Positions 12,341 to 24,763 of a stretch of 64,000 nucleotides of DNA are shown here, one piece after another. Under the pieces are notes generated by a model. It had not been told where the DNA came from. It was given only the letters and a program-made list of their open reading frames with translations, and searched no databases. Position 1 is the stretch's first letter. The number at the start of each line of letters is the position of its first letter. The stretch comes from Ahaetulla prasina (Eukaryota; Chordata; Lepidosauria; Squamata; Colubridae), in contig NC_080542.1 of NCBI RefSeq assembly GCF_028640845.1, positions 131,276,580 through 131,340,579 of the forward strand, read 5' to 3'. Both the position numbers and the translations under genes were made by a program.

Positions 12341-12469
12341 GAATAGTGTTCAAATATTGGAACACTGTTTAGAAGATCTGATACACTATACTTTGCTTGT
12401 AGCACAAGACAAAAAAATGGGTCAACAATGTATAGAAACAAGTTAGTTTGATTATTTGTTCAACCATCC

Positions 12470-12597
12470 CAGGGTTTTTCAACCTTGGTACTAGCCTGAA
12501 GATGTGGGGACTTCAGTGGTGCCAGTAATTCTCCAGAATGAAGAATTCTGGGAGTTAAAATCCAGATATCTTCAGGTTGCCAGGTTGTGAAACATTG
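12470..12597. mobile_element. Palindromic hAT MITE, decayed
   Basis: CAGGGTTTTTCAACCTTGGT at the left pairs with a GGTTGTGAAACATTG-type right end, with gaattctgggagttaaaatc between. The flanks AACCATCC and ATCTATCC match at six of eight bases. It belongs to the same family as the copy at 56890-56995. Confidence 0.6.
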
Positions 12598-12948
12598 ATC
12601 TATCCTAACCATAACTGCAAATTTCCCCAAATACTATATGAAGTTTTATGGTTCTCATGACTGATAAATTTTGCAATTTTAACTAGAACCCTTATCAGTT
12701 TTGATTTGGATCTGCTCTGGTAGAGTGTATATTAAGCTTTTGTAGCTTACTACAAGAGAGCTTTTTTAAAAAAGAGGATAACAAAAGGAAAAAAAAACCA
12801 AGGAAAAAAGAAGAAATGTTTGTTTTATTTTCTCTTACATTTAGCACTGTATTTATAAATCTTAATGAAATAAATGAGTTGGGATAGGAATGAGATTTTG
12901 TTTAAAAAAAAGAAATTCTAAGAGTTGGGAAACTCAGCTATTTCAGTG
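12598..12948. other. No recognisable feature
   Basis: Short A-runs only. Confidence 0.55.
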
Positions 12949-13321
12949 CAGGTAATCCTTGACTTATAATCATTTGTTTAATGACCGTTCGAAGTTACAA
13001 CAATACTGAAAAAAGTGACTTGTGACTGTTTCCCCACACGTTACAACTATTGCTGCATCCCCATGATCACACGATCAAAATTTGGACACTTAGCAACTGG
13101 CATGTATTTATGACAGTCGCAGTGTTCCAGGTTCATGTGATCACCTTTTGAGATCTGATAAGGGAAGTCAATTGGAAAGCCTATTCACTTAACAGGCATG
13201 TTTCTAACTTAACAAATGTAGTGAGAAAGGACATAAAATGGGGCAAAGCTCAATTAACCATTGTCTTGCTTAGTAACATAAATTTTGGGCTTAATTGAGG
13301 TTGTAAGTTGAGGATCGCCTG
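12949..13321. mobile_element. Palindromic MITE (TIR CAGGTAnTCC)
   Basis: The start CAGGTAATCCTTGACTTATA and the end TAAGTTGAGGATCGCCTG are inverted repeats. The interior contains the recurring phrases gcaactggcatgtatttatg and ttaattgaggttgtaagttg. Related copies lie at 14997, 52685 and 63629, where a TA flank is visible. TA target sites and long inverted repeats suggest a Tc1/mariner-derived MITE (inference). Confidence 0.75.
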
Positions 13322-14538
13322 TAGTCATTATTGATTAAAATGAGTGCTAAAAACATCTTTTCACTTAAAAAGCTTGTGTTGTCTCTGAACTTTCATCCCA
13401 AAATGTTCTAATAATTTTTTCTGAGATGTCTGATCAAAGTTCTATCAGACTAATTACTTCATGGATAAACTACTTCATGTGGCCAGTGAAATACCATGTA
13501 TTCAAAACGTGCGAGAAAATGTCCTTTGGGTCTTGATTTGAGACAAAATTTCTCTTTCAATTGTACTAACAGCCCTTTCAAGCAATTAGCAGCTGCCTTT
13601 TGAAATTGAGGAAAAGTGTAATCTTTGTGTTTCTGTTTTGTCTTCATGCTTTTATCTTATTCATGAGTTCCATTAATGCAATGACCATATAGAAACAATG
13701 GTTTATCCTTCCACAGAATACAATTTAAGAAACACTTGAATTTTGTAGAACAGGTTTTTCCAACCTTATGCTCTGCAGGTGTGTTGAATTTCCAATCTCA
13801 CCATCCTGAATACCAAACCCTGGCATATTTAATTGATAAAAATTGGGAAGAATGATGCTGGCAATTACACAGAAAGCTCTTCCAAAGTGGTGAGGTGTAT
13901 GTATTGTGATTAACCATCTCAGGCTGAGTCTTCGAACACCAAATCTAAGAGGAACAGTGATAAACAACAAGAGCCACAAAGAATCTGGTATATTGTTCTC
14001 ATCTGCACCTAATGCTTGATGAACTTAGATTCTATAATCCCATCAAATTGCAAAATGGGGGAAGATTGGGCTGAAATGTCCATCCTTAATTTGGGATCTG
14101 GATTTGACTTCTGCTTCAGGTCTAGTCCTACTCCCAATGCAAATAAAGGGATGAGTCAGGAGTGCCTTAGAAATACAAGGAATTGTGAAGATGTTCTACT
14201 CTCACTTGTTATAATTGATGGTTCAGATTTTCACTTGATGGCCCCAAAATTGGCCTTGGCCCAATGGCCTTTCCCATCTCTGTAATCTGGTTGATGGAAG
14301 GCTATGTTCCTTGATAATGCAAACAGACATGTTAGGATTGTTTAGGTGAGCCTCATATTTTATGCTGATAAATGTTGCAGCAGAATCGTAATGAATGTTT
14401 TTATTGTTCTTCTTCTTGTTGTTGCTTTGCAAAATACTACCAAATCTGACAAAAAGACACAATTAAAAAAAACTATCGTGTTCATTTAAAATAATTTAAA
14501 AGGTGACCTTAAGAGAAATCTTGCAATATAAATTTGGG
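13322..14538. other. No recognisable gene
   Basis: A possible partial hAT-MITE end (caggtttttccaaccttatg) lies near 13749. Otherwise no repeat or domain is recognised. The 84-89 codon ORFs here look like chance. Confidence 0.5.

Positions 14539-14595
<57 letters not shown>
14539..14595 (+). repeat. (ATT)19 microsatellite
   Basis: 57 bases of uninterrupted ATT, 19 units. On the minus strand it gives a poly-asparagine false ORF. Confidence 0.97.
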
Positions 14596-14996
14596 TTTGC
14601 ATATCAGAGAGAGATATTTAGGAAAAGGTTCTTTCCTTAGTGCCCCCAATGGTAGTTTTCTTAAAAGCACTTCTTCTATTTTTAATAAATAAATAGGTTC
14701 ATAAATCAATATACCCATTCCATAACTAGTTTTTGTGATCTAGAACTTTGGAAATAGCTTATAAACATTTGGACTCTGTCAAAAATGTGTATCCTCAAAC
14801 TCCTGGCCCATATGTATAGCCTTGGGGACATTCTCTTTCCCTTCAACAATTCCTATAGTAACTTTTAAAGTAATAGAAGGCAACAACAATTAAATATACT
14901 GTGCCAATCATTCTTATGAACTTTGTTGAATTAACTTTCAATTCAGTTGAGATTAAATCCAATCCAAATAGATGCCCTTATCCATGTTTTGGAGTA
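14596..14996. other. No recognisable feature
   Basis: AT-rich. Nothing recognised. Confidence 0.55.
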
Positions 14997-15381
14997 CAGT
15001 TAGTCTTTGATTTAGAACAGTTCATTTAGTGAATGTTCAAAGTTATAACAGCACTGAAAAAACTGACTGTCACACTTATGCCCATTGCAGGGGCCCCATG
15101 GTCCTGTGATCAAAATTCAGGCTCTTGGCAACTGACTCATATTTATGATGGTGGCAGTGTCCCGGGCTTATGTAAACCCCTTTTGCAACCTTTTGACCAG
15201 CAAAATCAACGGGGAAACCAAATTTACTTAACACCCATGTTATTAATTTAACAACTACAATAATTCACTTAACAACTGTGGCAAGAAAAGTTGTAAATTG
15301 GGGCAAAACTCGCTTAACAAATATTTCACTTAACAATATAAATGTTGGGCTCAATTGTAGTCATAAATTGTCTGAATAGTC
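14997..15381. mobile_element. Palindromic MITE (TIR CAGTTAGTC)
   Basis: TA at 14995-14996 precedes CAGTTAGTCTTTGATTTAGA. The body has the family phrases for 'cttaacaactgtgg' and 'ttcacttaacaa', and the right end is decayed (tcataaattgtctgaatag). It is the same family as 12949. Confidence 0.72.
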
Positions 15382-16454
15382 CTCAGCATTCTGGTCCAAA
15401 GGCCAAGGTAACCCTTAGCCCTGTCACTCGTGTTGTTACAGGTACATAAATGACAGATCTTCTCTCCTAAACCTGGTGCTTTTGAGATATGTTCTCAGCC
15501 TGGAATAGGAGTTGTAATCTCTAAAGGCATGGAACGCACCAAGTTGGGGGGAAATATAATTTACATCAATGGAAGGCTATAATATCTATGACCACAGATG
15601 GCATGTTACTTAATAGTAGGAAGGGTAATATTAAGATATCAGGAAGATACAAGCAGAAGAAGCTATTACTTTTTCTATTTTAGTTGTGCATTTCCTGGAA
15701 ACATTTGATTGTTTGCTGAAGAAAGAGGTGGATGATCTAGATAGACTTTTTATACGAACCAGCTTAACTGTTCTTACACTTTTAAAATAACGAAGCAAAG
15801 TTTTGCAGAAATTGTAGGCCAACTTTTCAAGGCTGTCATGAAAAGCTTAACCAGGGTTAAATGACAACAAAAATAATTAGAACTTCAATAACATATAGAG
15901 TGGATGTTAAGTTGCTTGAAGACAACTCCATCCTTCCTGCTCTGTAAGCTCTTGAAGATCTCCCTGCCTGCCTGTTTGGCAGACTCCCTACTTAAGCCAC
16001 CTACTTATCTATATTCTTGGTGGAAAAGCAAAGTATGCCTGTAAAAGAGCATGAAAACTTGCAACTTAATTATTAACTGGAAAGCTACGTGTCTTCATTG
16101 CTTGTTTCATGCTTGTTCTGCTTCAGGGCAGCTTTGCTAGTAAATACAGTAATTGTTAACCAGGACAGGAAGAAAAGTAGAGGAAAGGAGGAAAGTTTAT
16201 ACTTGAAAACTGTTATTGTGAACCTTCTTGTTTGGGTGTCCTGGTTTCATTATAAATAAGTATCTGGGAAGGTAGTGTTCTTATTACTGCGTCAGGATTC
16301 AGCTCATTAGCTGGCATTCTTGCTGGGAGAAAAATGATTTTATATGTGCATAATTAAGAAATTGAAACCAGTAGCTGCAAAAGGGAAAAGCAATAAAAAT
16401 AAAAAAAACCATTCCCTAATGATCAATGGTTTGCTTACTTAAAATAACTTTTTT
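15382..16454. other. No recognisable feature
   Basis: AT-rich, no recognisable repeat or coding signal. Confidence 0.5.
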
Positions 16455-16625
16455 TTTGGTGTGCCTTTGAGTCATTGTTGACTCCTGGCAACTGCTTGGA
16501 ATAATCCCTGCAGTTTTCTTGCCAAAAAATTTAAAAGGTGGTTTGTCATTTGCCCTCTTTCCTAGGGCTGAGAGAGAGTAACTGACCCTGGAACAATGTT
16601 TTCCTAAAAGCAGGAAGGCAGAGTA
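16455..16625 (-). mobile_element. Sauria-SINE-like fragment
   Basis: Contains gagtcattgttgactcctgg, ctgcagttttcttgcca and tcctagggctgagagagagt, the tail-proximal parts of the tRNA-SINE whose fuller copy is at 22690. The 5' tRNA-like head is missing. Confidence 0.6.
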
Positions 16626-17769
16626 TGCATCATGAAATCACAAGTGCTGCCACCTTTCATATTTAATGGGTGAAATTCGTATTTTATTTATTCATTAGTT
16701 ACACGACATCTACATAATACTGATGTGGTTTCAATTTTGCCTCACATTTTAACCTTATTTTAACCATGTTTAACCAAGTCTAGTCCTAACCATGTCCAAT
16801 CTTGTTTATCTCCCAAACCCAAAGTAACAAAATTAGCCAGGTACTGCCACCTACTGAGACCTGTTTCTGTTTTATCATAATCAACATTTTGGATTTCCTT
16901 GCCTCTTAATCTTTCTTCTGTCTTTTATAATATTTTGCTGGATAAAGAGTCTGAAGAATTCAAGTGCTTGCACACTCTTGGGCTATTTTAGTTGGCTCTA
17001 AACATAGTCATGCTCTACTAAGTATGTTGGATTTGTGGACTTAGTAATTGATCTGTGCTGTAATAAGTTAACTCAGCTACAGGTCTCAGTTCAATAACTG
17101 GTTGCTAGTTTGGGGGTGCCTGTGATTTTAAAACACATGTATTTGTAAAGTATTTTCTTAATGATTAATTCTGGAACACAACTTTCTCATCCTAAAAAAA
17201 CAAAATGAAACAACCTCCTGTTTACTTTAATTTTCTCTTGAGTTTATTACAAGCTCTAAGCAAGTAGGAATTAAAAAAAAAAATCAAACCTGTTTCCTGA
17301 GCTATGGACAAGACAGAACTAAAATAAAAACTGGGATTGTTTGAAAGAGAAAAATAATCTAAGGTGCTTTTGTCTTCTAAATCCTTTCAGGAGATCCCTT
17401 GTTTTCTCAGGGTACTTCCAAGGGCTAATTTGCCAAAGTGTTCAGAAGGAATTAACGGTAGGAAAGAAAAAAAGAAAGAAACATCACTTAGAATTGTGGA
17501 TGTTTGCTGCCAAGAGGTAAGAAAAAAATAAAGCAAACTGGGGGAAGGTGATCCAGTTAAATAATAAGTTTTCTTCAGCAGGAAGTCTGCCTGGTAAGAT
17601 GTCACCACAATGGACAATGCTTGGTAGAAAAACTCTTGACAGTAACAGAATGAAATCTCAGTATTATTCAACTTTGCCCTCACTGACTGCCAACAAAAAA
17701 TATATTTTCCAAGGTTTATTCTTTCCATGGTAGTTTTCCTTGGTGCATAGTGAACAGAAGCCTCTCAGG
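16626..17769. other. No recognisable feature
   Basis: A 113-codon minus-strand ORF (17387-17728) has no recognisable domain and only AT-driven composition. I treat it as chance. Confidence 0.5.
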
Positions 17770-17872
17770 GATTTGTTTTATTTGATTTATTTAGCTGCCC
17801 ATCTCACATATATTATTTTATGAAGCTTACAAATTAAAATACAAAAAATAGCCCCATCAAAGAAGCATGGCA
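17770..17872 (-). mobile_element. Old LINE 3' end, host of LINE-C
   Basis: tttatttgatttatttagct gcccatctcacat is the reverse complement of an old L2/CR1-type 3' UTR, similar to 51455. It resumes weakly after 18319, so LINE-C appears inserted in it. Confidence 0.45.
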
Positions 17873-18318
17873 TAGGGCCGGGTTATTTACGGGACCGCCT
17901 ACTGCTACCTAATACCTCTCACCGACCCGTGCGATCTCACAGAGAGGGACTCCTCAGGGTGCCGTCAGCGAGACAGTGTCGTCTGGCGACACCAGAGGAA
18001 GGGCCTTCTCTGTGGGGGCTCCCGCCCTCTGGAACGAACTCCCTCCAGGACTTCGTCAACTTCCGGACCTCCGAACCTTTCGTCGCGAGCTTAAAACACA
18101 CTTATTCATCTGCGCAGGACTGGATTAGATTTTAAATTTGTTGATTTTTAATGGGTTTTTATTATTTATATTGTTTTTAATAATCTGGCTTATTAGAATA
18201 AGTTTTTTAATTGTTATTTTAGTCTGTATTTATATGTTTTACTTGCCTGTGAACCGCCCTGAGTCCCTAGGGAGATAGGGCGGTATATAAATATGAAAAA
18301 TAAATAAATAAATAAATC
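17873..18318 (+). mobile_element. LINE-C 3' end (L2/CR1 superfamily)
   Basis: The GC-rich 5' part (17929-18135) still translates as the end of a reverse-transcriptase ORF, with REGLLRVPSARQ-like and HTYSSAQDWIRF segments. A 3' UTR follows with a small hairpin (accgccctgagtccc with gggagatagggcggt) and an (AAAT)n tail. GC content contrasts sharply with the AT-rich flanks. No upstream RT domain remains. Confidence 0.75.
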
Positions 18319-18935
18319 AAAAATACATTAAATAAGATCAGGTGATTGCAGGAACAAACTTACTAGTTAGACCAAGCTTTCTCATCTGTACAGGGCCTCA
18401 TCTGAAAGAGCTACTTATTAAAGTTTGCACCCATGCAAAAGACAGAAAATCACTGTTATTATTCTTAGACCACAAAAGGATTATGTGGCTTTTACAAGGT
18501 GAGGATTGGTGGGAAATTAGGTTTAAACCTCAACCAACTAAGAAATACATTGGGGGTGATCCTGATAGTTCAGGATCTAAGCTACTCTGCAAGATTGTGG
18601 TGTGGATAAATTACTGGGGTTCATGTGCACTATTTTGAACTATTGGAGAAATGTTGGGATATCTTTGCAATACATACAACTAAATCAACTCCAACCTCAT
18701 TCCAAAAGTTTGATATGTGGAAACCACTAGTATGGATCAACTGGTATGTGAACTGATTTTTGTAAAATTGTAATACTGCATGTGCTACGTATTCCTTTTG
18801 TTATGACAGTGCATTTGACATGGTTAACAAGATTTTATTTTTTGGCAGGTAATTGTCTCCTCCTGAATTTAATTTATACTGATTGTATGTAAACATAATG
18901 GCTCTTTCAAGATGAAATTGACTCTTGGTGATTAA
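18319..18935. other. No recognisable feature
   Basis: A 98-codon ORF (18342-18638) shows no domain. Nothing else is recognised. Confidence 0.5.
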
Positions 18936-19585
18936 CAGAATAACAGAATTGGAAGGGACCTTGAAGATCTTCTAGACCAGCTAGAAGCAGGAAATCCAAT
19001 ACCATTTCAGACAAGTGATTGTCCAGTCTCTTCTTAAAAGCCTCCAAGTGATGGAGCATCCATATCTTCTGAAGGCAAGTCGATCCACTGATTAATTGTT
19101 CTCATTAGGAAATTTCTCCTTAATTCCAGGTTGCTTCCCTCCTTGATTAGTTTCCATTGATTGTTTCTTATCTTGTCTTCTGGTGCTTTGGAAAATAGGT
19201 TGACCCCTGTCTTCTTTTTGGCAGCCCCTCAAATATTGGAACACAGCTATAATGTCACCCCTAATCCTTCTTTTCATTAGATTAGACATACCCAATTCCT
19301 GCAAACATTGTTCATATATTTTAGCCTCCAGTCCCCTACTCATCTTTGTTGTTCTTCTCTACACTCTTTCCAGACTCTCTATATCTTTTTTATATTGTGG
19401 TGACCAAAACTGAATGTAGTATTCCAAGAGTGGCCTTACCAAGGCATTATAAAGCAATACTAATACTTTATATGATCTTGAGTCTATCCCTCTCTTAAAG
19501 CCTAAGATTGCATTGACTTTTTTGGGCAGCTGCAGCACACTGTTGGCTTGGTGATTGTCCACTAGGATTCCAAGATCTACTACAG
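18936..19585 (-). mobile_element. CR1 LINE 3' fragment
   Basis: The longest minus-strand CR1 copy. On the minus strand, ORFs at 19562-19359 and 19343-19092 carry [20 protein letters not shown] and then MSRGLEAKIYEQCLQELGMS with NLMKRRIRGDIIAVFQYLRG. This is the C-terminal RT region followed by the 3' UTR that starts aacagaattggaaggg on the plus strand. Frameshifts and stops break the frame. The 5' truncation is near 19585. Confidence 0.88.
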
Positions 19586-22224
19586 CTTACCACTCTAACA
19601 TGTGAAAGAAGAGAAAACATGGACTTATATAATAAAAGATCAGACAGTCTTTTAAAATATGAGCAGTCTGAGGCAGGGTCTGCTATGTTCCCCATACTTT
19701 TTAAATAGTTCCCTCTCTTCTAAGTCCACAATTCTTTCTAGGTTCTTACGTTCAGTCAATTAGAAACATAGCTTTTCATAATCACTGTATTCTCATACCC
19801 CTCTTTTTTATATATATATGAAAGCTTCACGTTCATCCCAACTAAGGAATCCACAGTTCAATCTTTCATGTAGAGAACATCTCTAGAGGCAACACATTGT
19901 AGACCAGGGACTCTGAAATCTTTAGCCTGATTTCATTCCTTTAATTAACATGACAGATTTGCTGGCCACAGTATCATCCATTTCTAACCCTGTTATGTTT
20001 TACAGCTGCTAAGCAACAGCAAAAGAAGGTCTGCTGTCAACTGTGTGATAGAAAAACACAGTATAATATTTGGTCTGTAGGGATGAGATACTTTTAAATG
20101 TTGCATCATTTGGCAGGAGCTAAAAACAGGTGGTTGGTTTTCTGAAACTGGGAAAATGTAGTTTTTGACGTTAGGTGTCAACTCTAGCTAGAAAGAATCT
20201 GTATCAATGACAGAAACGCCCCCACCAATGAACCATTTCCTCTAATACTTGATTTTCAGTATATCCAAAGGCTGGCCATTCCAAGTCCTGAATGTCTAGG
20301 ATTTGCTTATTTTATTAGACCAGAAATCATAATTTAATCTTCCATAATTAATAGTTGTAATATTTAGGTTCTTTATCCTGCAAGATTTATTTCCAGGCCT
20401 TATTAAATAATAGATGTGGGCCACTTGCTGATTTCTTCTCTGGCGATTAACAACTTTATTTTAAAGGTTGCTGGACTATGCATGGTAGTCCCAAAATGTT
20501 TTGATTATCTCAGGGGATTGGGTGATTTGATTTCTTGATTTCTTTAATTTCTTTTCATTTCTATCTGTCAGTTCTCAATGGATAAATCAACAATTTATCT
20601 GTGGTGCAGTAAATCAAAGTAAACAGCCAAAGATTAAATGTCTCAAATTTACACCCAAAATATAAGTTCTAACAAGAACCAGTAAAAATGATAAGAAATA
20701 AGTAACAAGATGTTTATGTTTGAACATCAAAAACTCACTTGAACAGATCTTCTTTTAATCATGTCTCATCGTCTAATAAGGTTGGGTTTACTTGAATTTT
20801 TCAGAGGAGTTTGTCTTTATGTCACAAAACTGAGGAAGTACTAACAGGTTCTCCTGAGAGCTTTGCCATGGGTGGATGGAAGAAATAATTGTAGGACTGA
20901 TGTTGTTCAAATAATTTGATTTGAGTCTAATTGATTGCTAACAATTAATTAAGAATATTCCCGTGCATAAGCATGACTGGCAATAAATCAATTTATTTGA
21001 ACGTTTATTTTAGACCTGACCTTAGTATTCTCAACTAATGGTTAGCAGCTGCTTGGAATTCGATAACGATCAAAGGAATTCAAGGGAGATTGAATTTAGT
21101 TTGCTTGTGGCTACACAGGGATTGTAGGCTGATCCCTCTTTTAACTCTCTCTTCAGATTCTGCCAATCCTTCCCGGAAATAGATCTGGAAATACTACGTG
21201 GTCCAAAAGGTTTCCTGGAAACCCTTTTAGGTTCTTGATTTTGTTTGTTTAGCTTCCCTAACATGGTGCGCTCCACTTATGGATTCTACTGCATATGGTA
21301 TTGAATATTATTACAATACTTGGAAGTGTGTGTGTCAAATCAGAAGGTAAACTGTCCAACAGAAGGGACTCATCATAAAAAAGATGGGGTCCCTTGTAGA
21401 TGGCCTTCTCTCAGAGAGCTCCCCCACTTCAGCCCCAAAAGCTGTCATAGATTTGTAGAGTCATAAATTGTTAGAATTCATCAGATTTCAGAGTAGGATG
21501 CCCAACACTGGAAGCCCTATTTCACTACTGCAATTCTGTATTTCTTTCTGATAAATTAGCAAGACTGACATTGCAGAGGGTCAAAAAGTGATAGTTCGCA
21601 GATGGACCTGGGTGCATAGAAAGGCTCCAGTACATCCAGAGTCTTTCAAACTCTTCCAGTTGTCTTCCTCCTCCCAAAGTAATCCATTGCATTGGATTTC
21701 AGTGGAGAGGAAAGAAAAACAAATAAATGACAGAATTGCTGTAGAGAGGGGAAACCTCCCCCCACAATGTCTTCCCTACCTCATTTTTGCCCAGCAGAAT
21801 TTTAGAAACTTGAAACCTTGGTGTATGGAATACACTGACCAAGTTGGCAGTTCTGCCATTGATAACAAAATACTCTGAAGACAATTGTCCGTTTTCCTTA
21901 AAGTAGCAAACTATGATATTTACTTCCAAATAAATCCACTCATCGATAAATATTCCTGTCTTTGACTTGTTTAACTTCAAAACAGACTTAATCAGGAAGA
22001 GATTGGTTCTATTTGCCAACGATTCTGCTCAAGGCAGACTCTACTTGAGTCTGGAAACAGCCTTTCTGTCAAAGTAGATTGTGGCAAACATTTATTTGAG
22101 GAAAGGACTTCTCCATCTTCAAGTTCTCAGGAGTGAAATTAGATAATACCAGTAGTTGGCTAAAAGTGAATCTATCAATTCTCCATAGTTTTCAGAATCT
22201 TGGCGAATTTATACCCAGATCTAA
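19586..22224. other. Long stretch without recognisable features
   Basis: No known repeat or conserved protein segment recognised. ORFs of 62-106 codons, such as 21699-22019 on the minus strand, look like chance. Confidence 0.5.
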
Positions 22225-22322
22225 CAGAATAACAGAGATTACTGTATCAGCAGGGACATTGGAGGTCTTCTAATCCAACCCCCTGCTCAAACACATACAT
22301 AATTTCAGACAAATAGTGTTGG
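22225..22322 (-). mobile_element. CR1 3' UTR fragment
   Basis: taacagaataacagag ... ggaggtcttctaatccaacc ... ttcagacaaatagtg is the reverse complement of the CR1 tail region. It is short and diverged. Confidence 0.7.
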
Positions 22323-22614
22323 AGAGTAATAAGAAGAGATAAGAGATAAGAGATAAGAAATAAGAAGAGATCATCTGTGCAAGATAATCCTTTTTCTTCT
22401 CTGCAATGCTCAGATTATTTTTTCTGAGCACCATGTACTCTTGGTTTTTCAAAGTTAATTTCATTTGCAACATGTGTTTCTCTTCCCAGTCCATTGGTTC
22501 TGAACATTTGAAGACAACAGGACACCAGGGACCATATAGTTCCAGAATCCACCCAAAATTTGCTTCCCAATTAATTTATTTGAAAGTAATAGAAGGAACT
22601 TTCAAAGAATAAGA

Positions 22615-23235
22615 GGAAAGGTCTTCTAATCCAACCGTCAGTTCAGGGCAGGAATTCTCATAACATTCCACACCATTAAGTAACATTTTTCCTTTCTTTT
22701 ACTTCTTTGTGTCCAATTCTTGGAGGCTAGCTGGACAAATCCCTGAAGCTTTCTTGGCAAGTTTTCCCCCAGAAGCATTTTGCCACTGTCTCCTTCCTAG
22801 GTCTAAGAAAAAGTAACTGGTCCAATATCACTCAGCTGGCTTTGTCATGAAGGTAGGAATAGAACTCACAGTCTGTCAGTTCTTAGCCTGATGCCTTAAC
22901 TACTACACCAAAGTGGTTCTCATAAAAGATGTTTAAACTTTACTAAACCAATTATGGTGCATCCATGACTTCAGGAAGAAGACTGTTCCATTCTTTAGTA
23001 GTACTCTTGGTCAGGAAAGTCTTCCTTATTTGTATTTCCCTTTCTAAAGCTTCTATCTGTTGGGTCTCAATTTTATTCTTAGGAACCAATGAAGGATAAA
23101 TCTGAGATCTCTTCCCTCTAATGACCTTTTAAATATTTAAAGACTTCTGTCATGTCTCCCTTTTGCCTTCTCTTTTTAAGGATAAACTTACCCAGCTCTT
23201 TAACCATTCTTCATTGTATTTAACCAATTGAACCA
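22615..23235 (-). mobile_element. Diverged CR1 fragment, split by a SINE
   Basis: ggtcttctaatccaaccgt at the left, and from about 22918 the old CR1 sequence with catgtctcccttttgccttc and aacttacccagctctttaac. The two parts are separated by the SINE at 22690-22917. High divergence suggests an older CR1 subfamily. Confidence 0.65.
22690..22917 (-). mobile_element. Sauria-SINE-like element (BovB-type tail)
   Basis: Read on the minus strand, it has a tRNA-like head (complement of aactactacaccaaagtgg), a B-box-like segment (complement of gaatagaactcacagt), the middle gctgagtgatattgg and a tail ending aattggacacaaag. The tail resembles the BovB 3' end (gttggacatgac at 40.31 kb), as expected of SINEs mobilised by BovB. 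The copy is fairly complete but diverged. Confidence 0.7.
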
Positions 23236-23286
23236 TGATAAATAATCTTATCACAATTTAGTTGTTAAGGATTGTAATGCAATCAC

Positions 23287-23404
23287 TTCTTTTCTAGCTT
23301 TCTTCTTCTTCCTCCTCATCCTCGTCCTTGTCCTCATCCTCGTCTTCATCCTCCCCCTCCTCCCCCTCCTCCTCCTCTTCCTCTTCTCCTCCTCCTTCTC
23401 CTTA
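23287..23404 (+). repeat. Polypyrimidine tract
   Basis: Imperfect CTT/CCT repeats on the plus strand. The minus strand encodes a false Arg/Lys/Glu-rich ORF (23251-23526). Confidence 0.9.
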
Positions 23405-23513
23405 TCATGATGATGATGATGAGGAGGATGTATTAGAACTTCCAATCTTTGGAACATGGAACCAGGCCCAAAATCTAACTTGAAGAAAATATGGCATTTT
23501 GTAAATATATTTA

Positions 23514-23739
23514 TGGAGATTCTCAATCATTCAGATCATGGTTGTTCCAAAGGTACTTTTCAAAAGACAGTCCTTAGAAGATTCCATACCCATTTGCACT
23601 CTGATTCAGATAATCTGAAGAGTACAGATAAACCCCCAAGTGGCCTCAACAATTATCAGAGAGTTAACCTCAGTTTTGCAGAGTGCTAAGGACCAGATGA
23701 CTGCTAGGGAATATAAATCCTTCCATTCCCCACCATTCA
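23514..23739 (+). mobile_element. PLE-1 (Penelope-like) left part
   Basis: tatggagattctcaatcatt and the following tggttgttccaaaggtactt are the inverse of the right end of the 55224 copy (aaccatgacctagatgactg agaatctccata). The sequence continues to the GTCAGAAC where the hAT inserted. No protein-coding domain is retained. Assignment to Penelope-like elements is an inference from the hammerhead-like motif of this family. Confidence 0.5.
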
Positions 23740-23747
23740 GTCAGAAC

Positions 23748-24045
23748 CAGGGGTGAAATCTAAAAATTTTCCCTACCGGTTCTGTAGATATGGCTTAATT
23801 GGTGGGTGTGGCTTGGTGGTCAGATGACTGGATGGGTGTAACTAATAACAATAAATAATAAAAATAATAAACAAAGTATAAAAAACAATAAGAGGTACCA
23901 AAAACCAACTTTCACACTTCACACACACACAACACAACACAACTGACTCACACACAATGTAAAAGCAGCTGCACTTCACACTTCACACAGCCACAAAAAG
24001 CTCAAAAACCAACTTTCACACTTTACACACACACACAACACAACT

Positions 24046-24089
<44 letters not shown>

Positions 24090-24763
24090 ACCACATACAG
24101 CTTTCTGAGATTTTGTGTGTTTGTGTAGTTAGAGTGAAATACTACAGAAACACACCAAATCTCAGAAAACTTCAGAAATATTTTATTTTATTTTATTATT
24201 TAATTTATTTTATTTTTTTAAGGTTTGTGGACTTCAATTCCCAGAGTTCCTCAGCCAGCAAAGCCAGCCAGCATTAGTTGCTCAGTGATAAAATAGATTA
24301 GCTAAGCAACTGATTCTGTCTGGTGCTGAAAGTGAAAATGGGGCTTTCGGGCTGGGAAAAAAGCCATGCGTTGGATCAGTAATCAGGTAAGTGCCTTAGA
24401 ATCTCTTAAAAGGAGGTTTTTTACATGTTTTCTACAGAAAATATGTTTTTAAGGTTCTGCTGATGAGGAACTCAGGTGAGATCGGCAGAGGAGCCTTTAA
24501 ATTTTTTTTAAGTTTAAAGGCTCTGCCGATCTCAGCTGAGGGGCGGGATCCTCAAAGGCTTTTTTTTTACTTTTAAAGAAATGTTTCGGCTGAAGAAAAA
24601 CCTGCTTTTAAAAGGAAAAAAACCAAAACCCTCTGCTGATGGTGCGCCTCAGCAGAGGTGGGGGGGCGGGGCCAGGGATTTTTGCTACCGGTCCTCTGAA
24701 CCAGCAGCCACCATTGCTACTGGATCGCGTGAGCCGGTCCGAACCGGGAACATTTCACCTCTG
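23748..24763. mobile_element. hAT-type element, 1016 bp, inside PLE-1
   Basis: TIR CAGGGGTGAAATC at the left and its inverse ATTTCACCTCTG at the right. Perfect 8-bp target duplication GTCAGAAC (23740-23747 and 24764-24771). The interior has many CACA-rich repeats and the GC-rich accggtcc-type segment shared with related snake repeats. No transposase ORF, hence non-autonomous. Confidence 0.87.
24047..24087 (+). repeat. (AC)20 microsatellite
   Basis: About 20 uninterrupted AC units inside the hAT element, next to degenerate CACACTT repeats. Confidence 0.95.

Noticed and set aside
14509..14718. Poly-asparagine ORF on the minus strand
   Set aside because: Product of the ATT microsatellite.
17387..17728. 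113-codon minus-strand ORF
   Set aside because: No domain. Repetitive hydrophobic and Ser-rich composition.
23251..23526. Arg/Lys/Glu-rich minus-strand ORF
   Set aside because: Product of the CTT/CCT tract.
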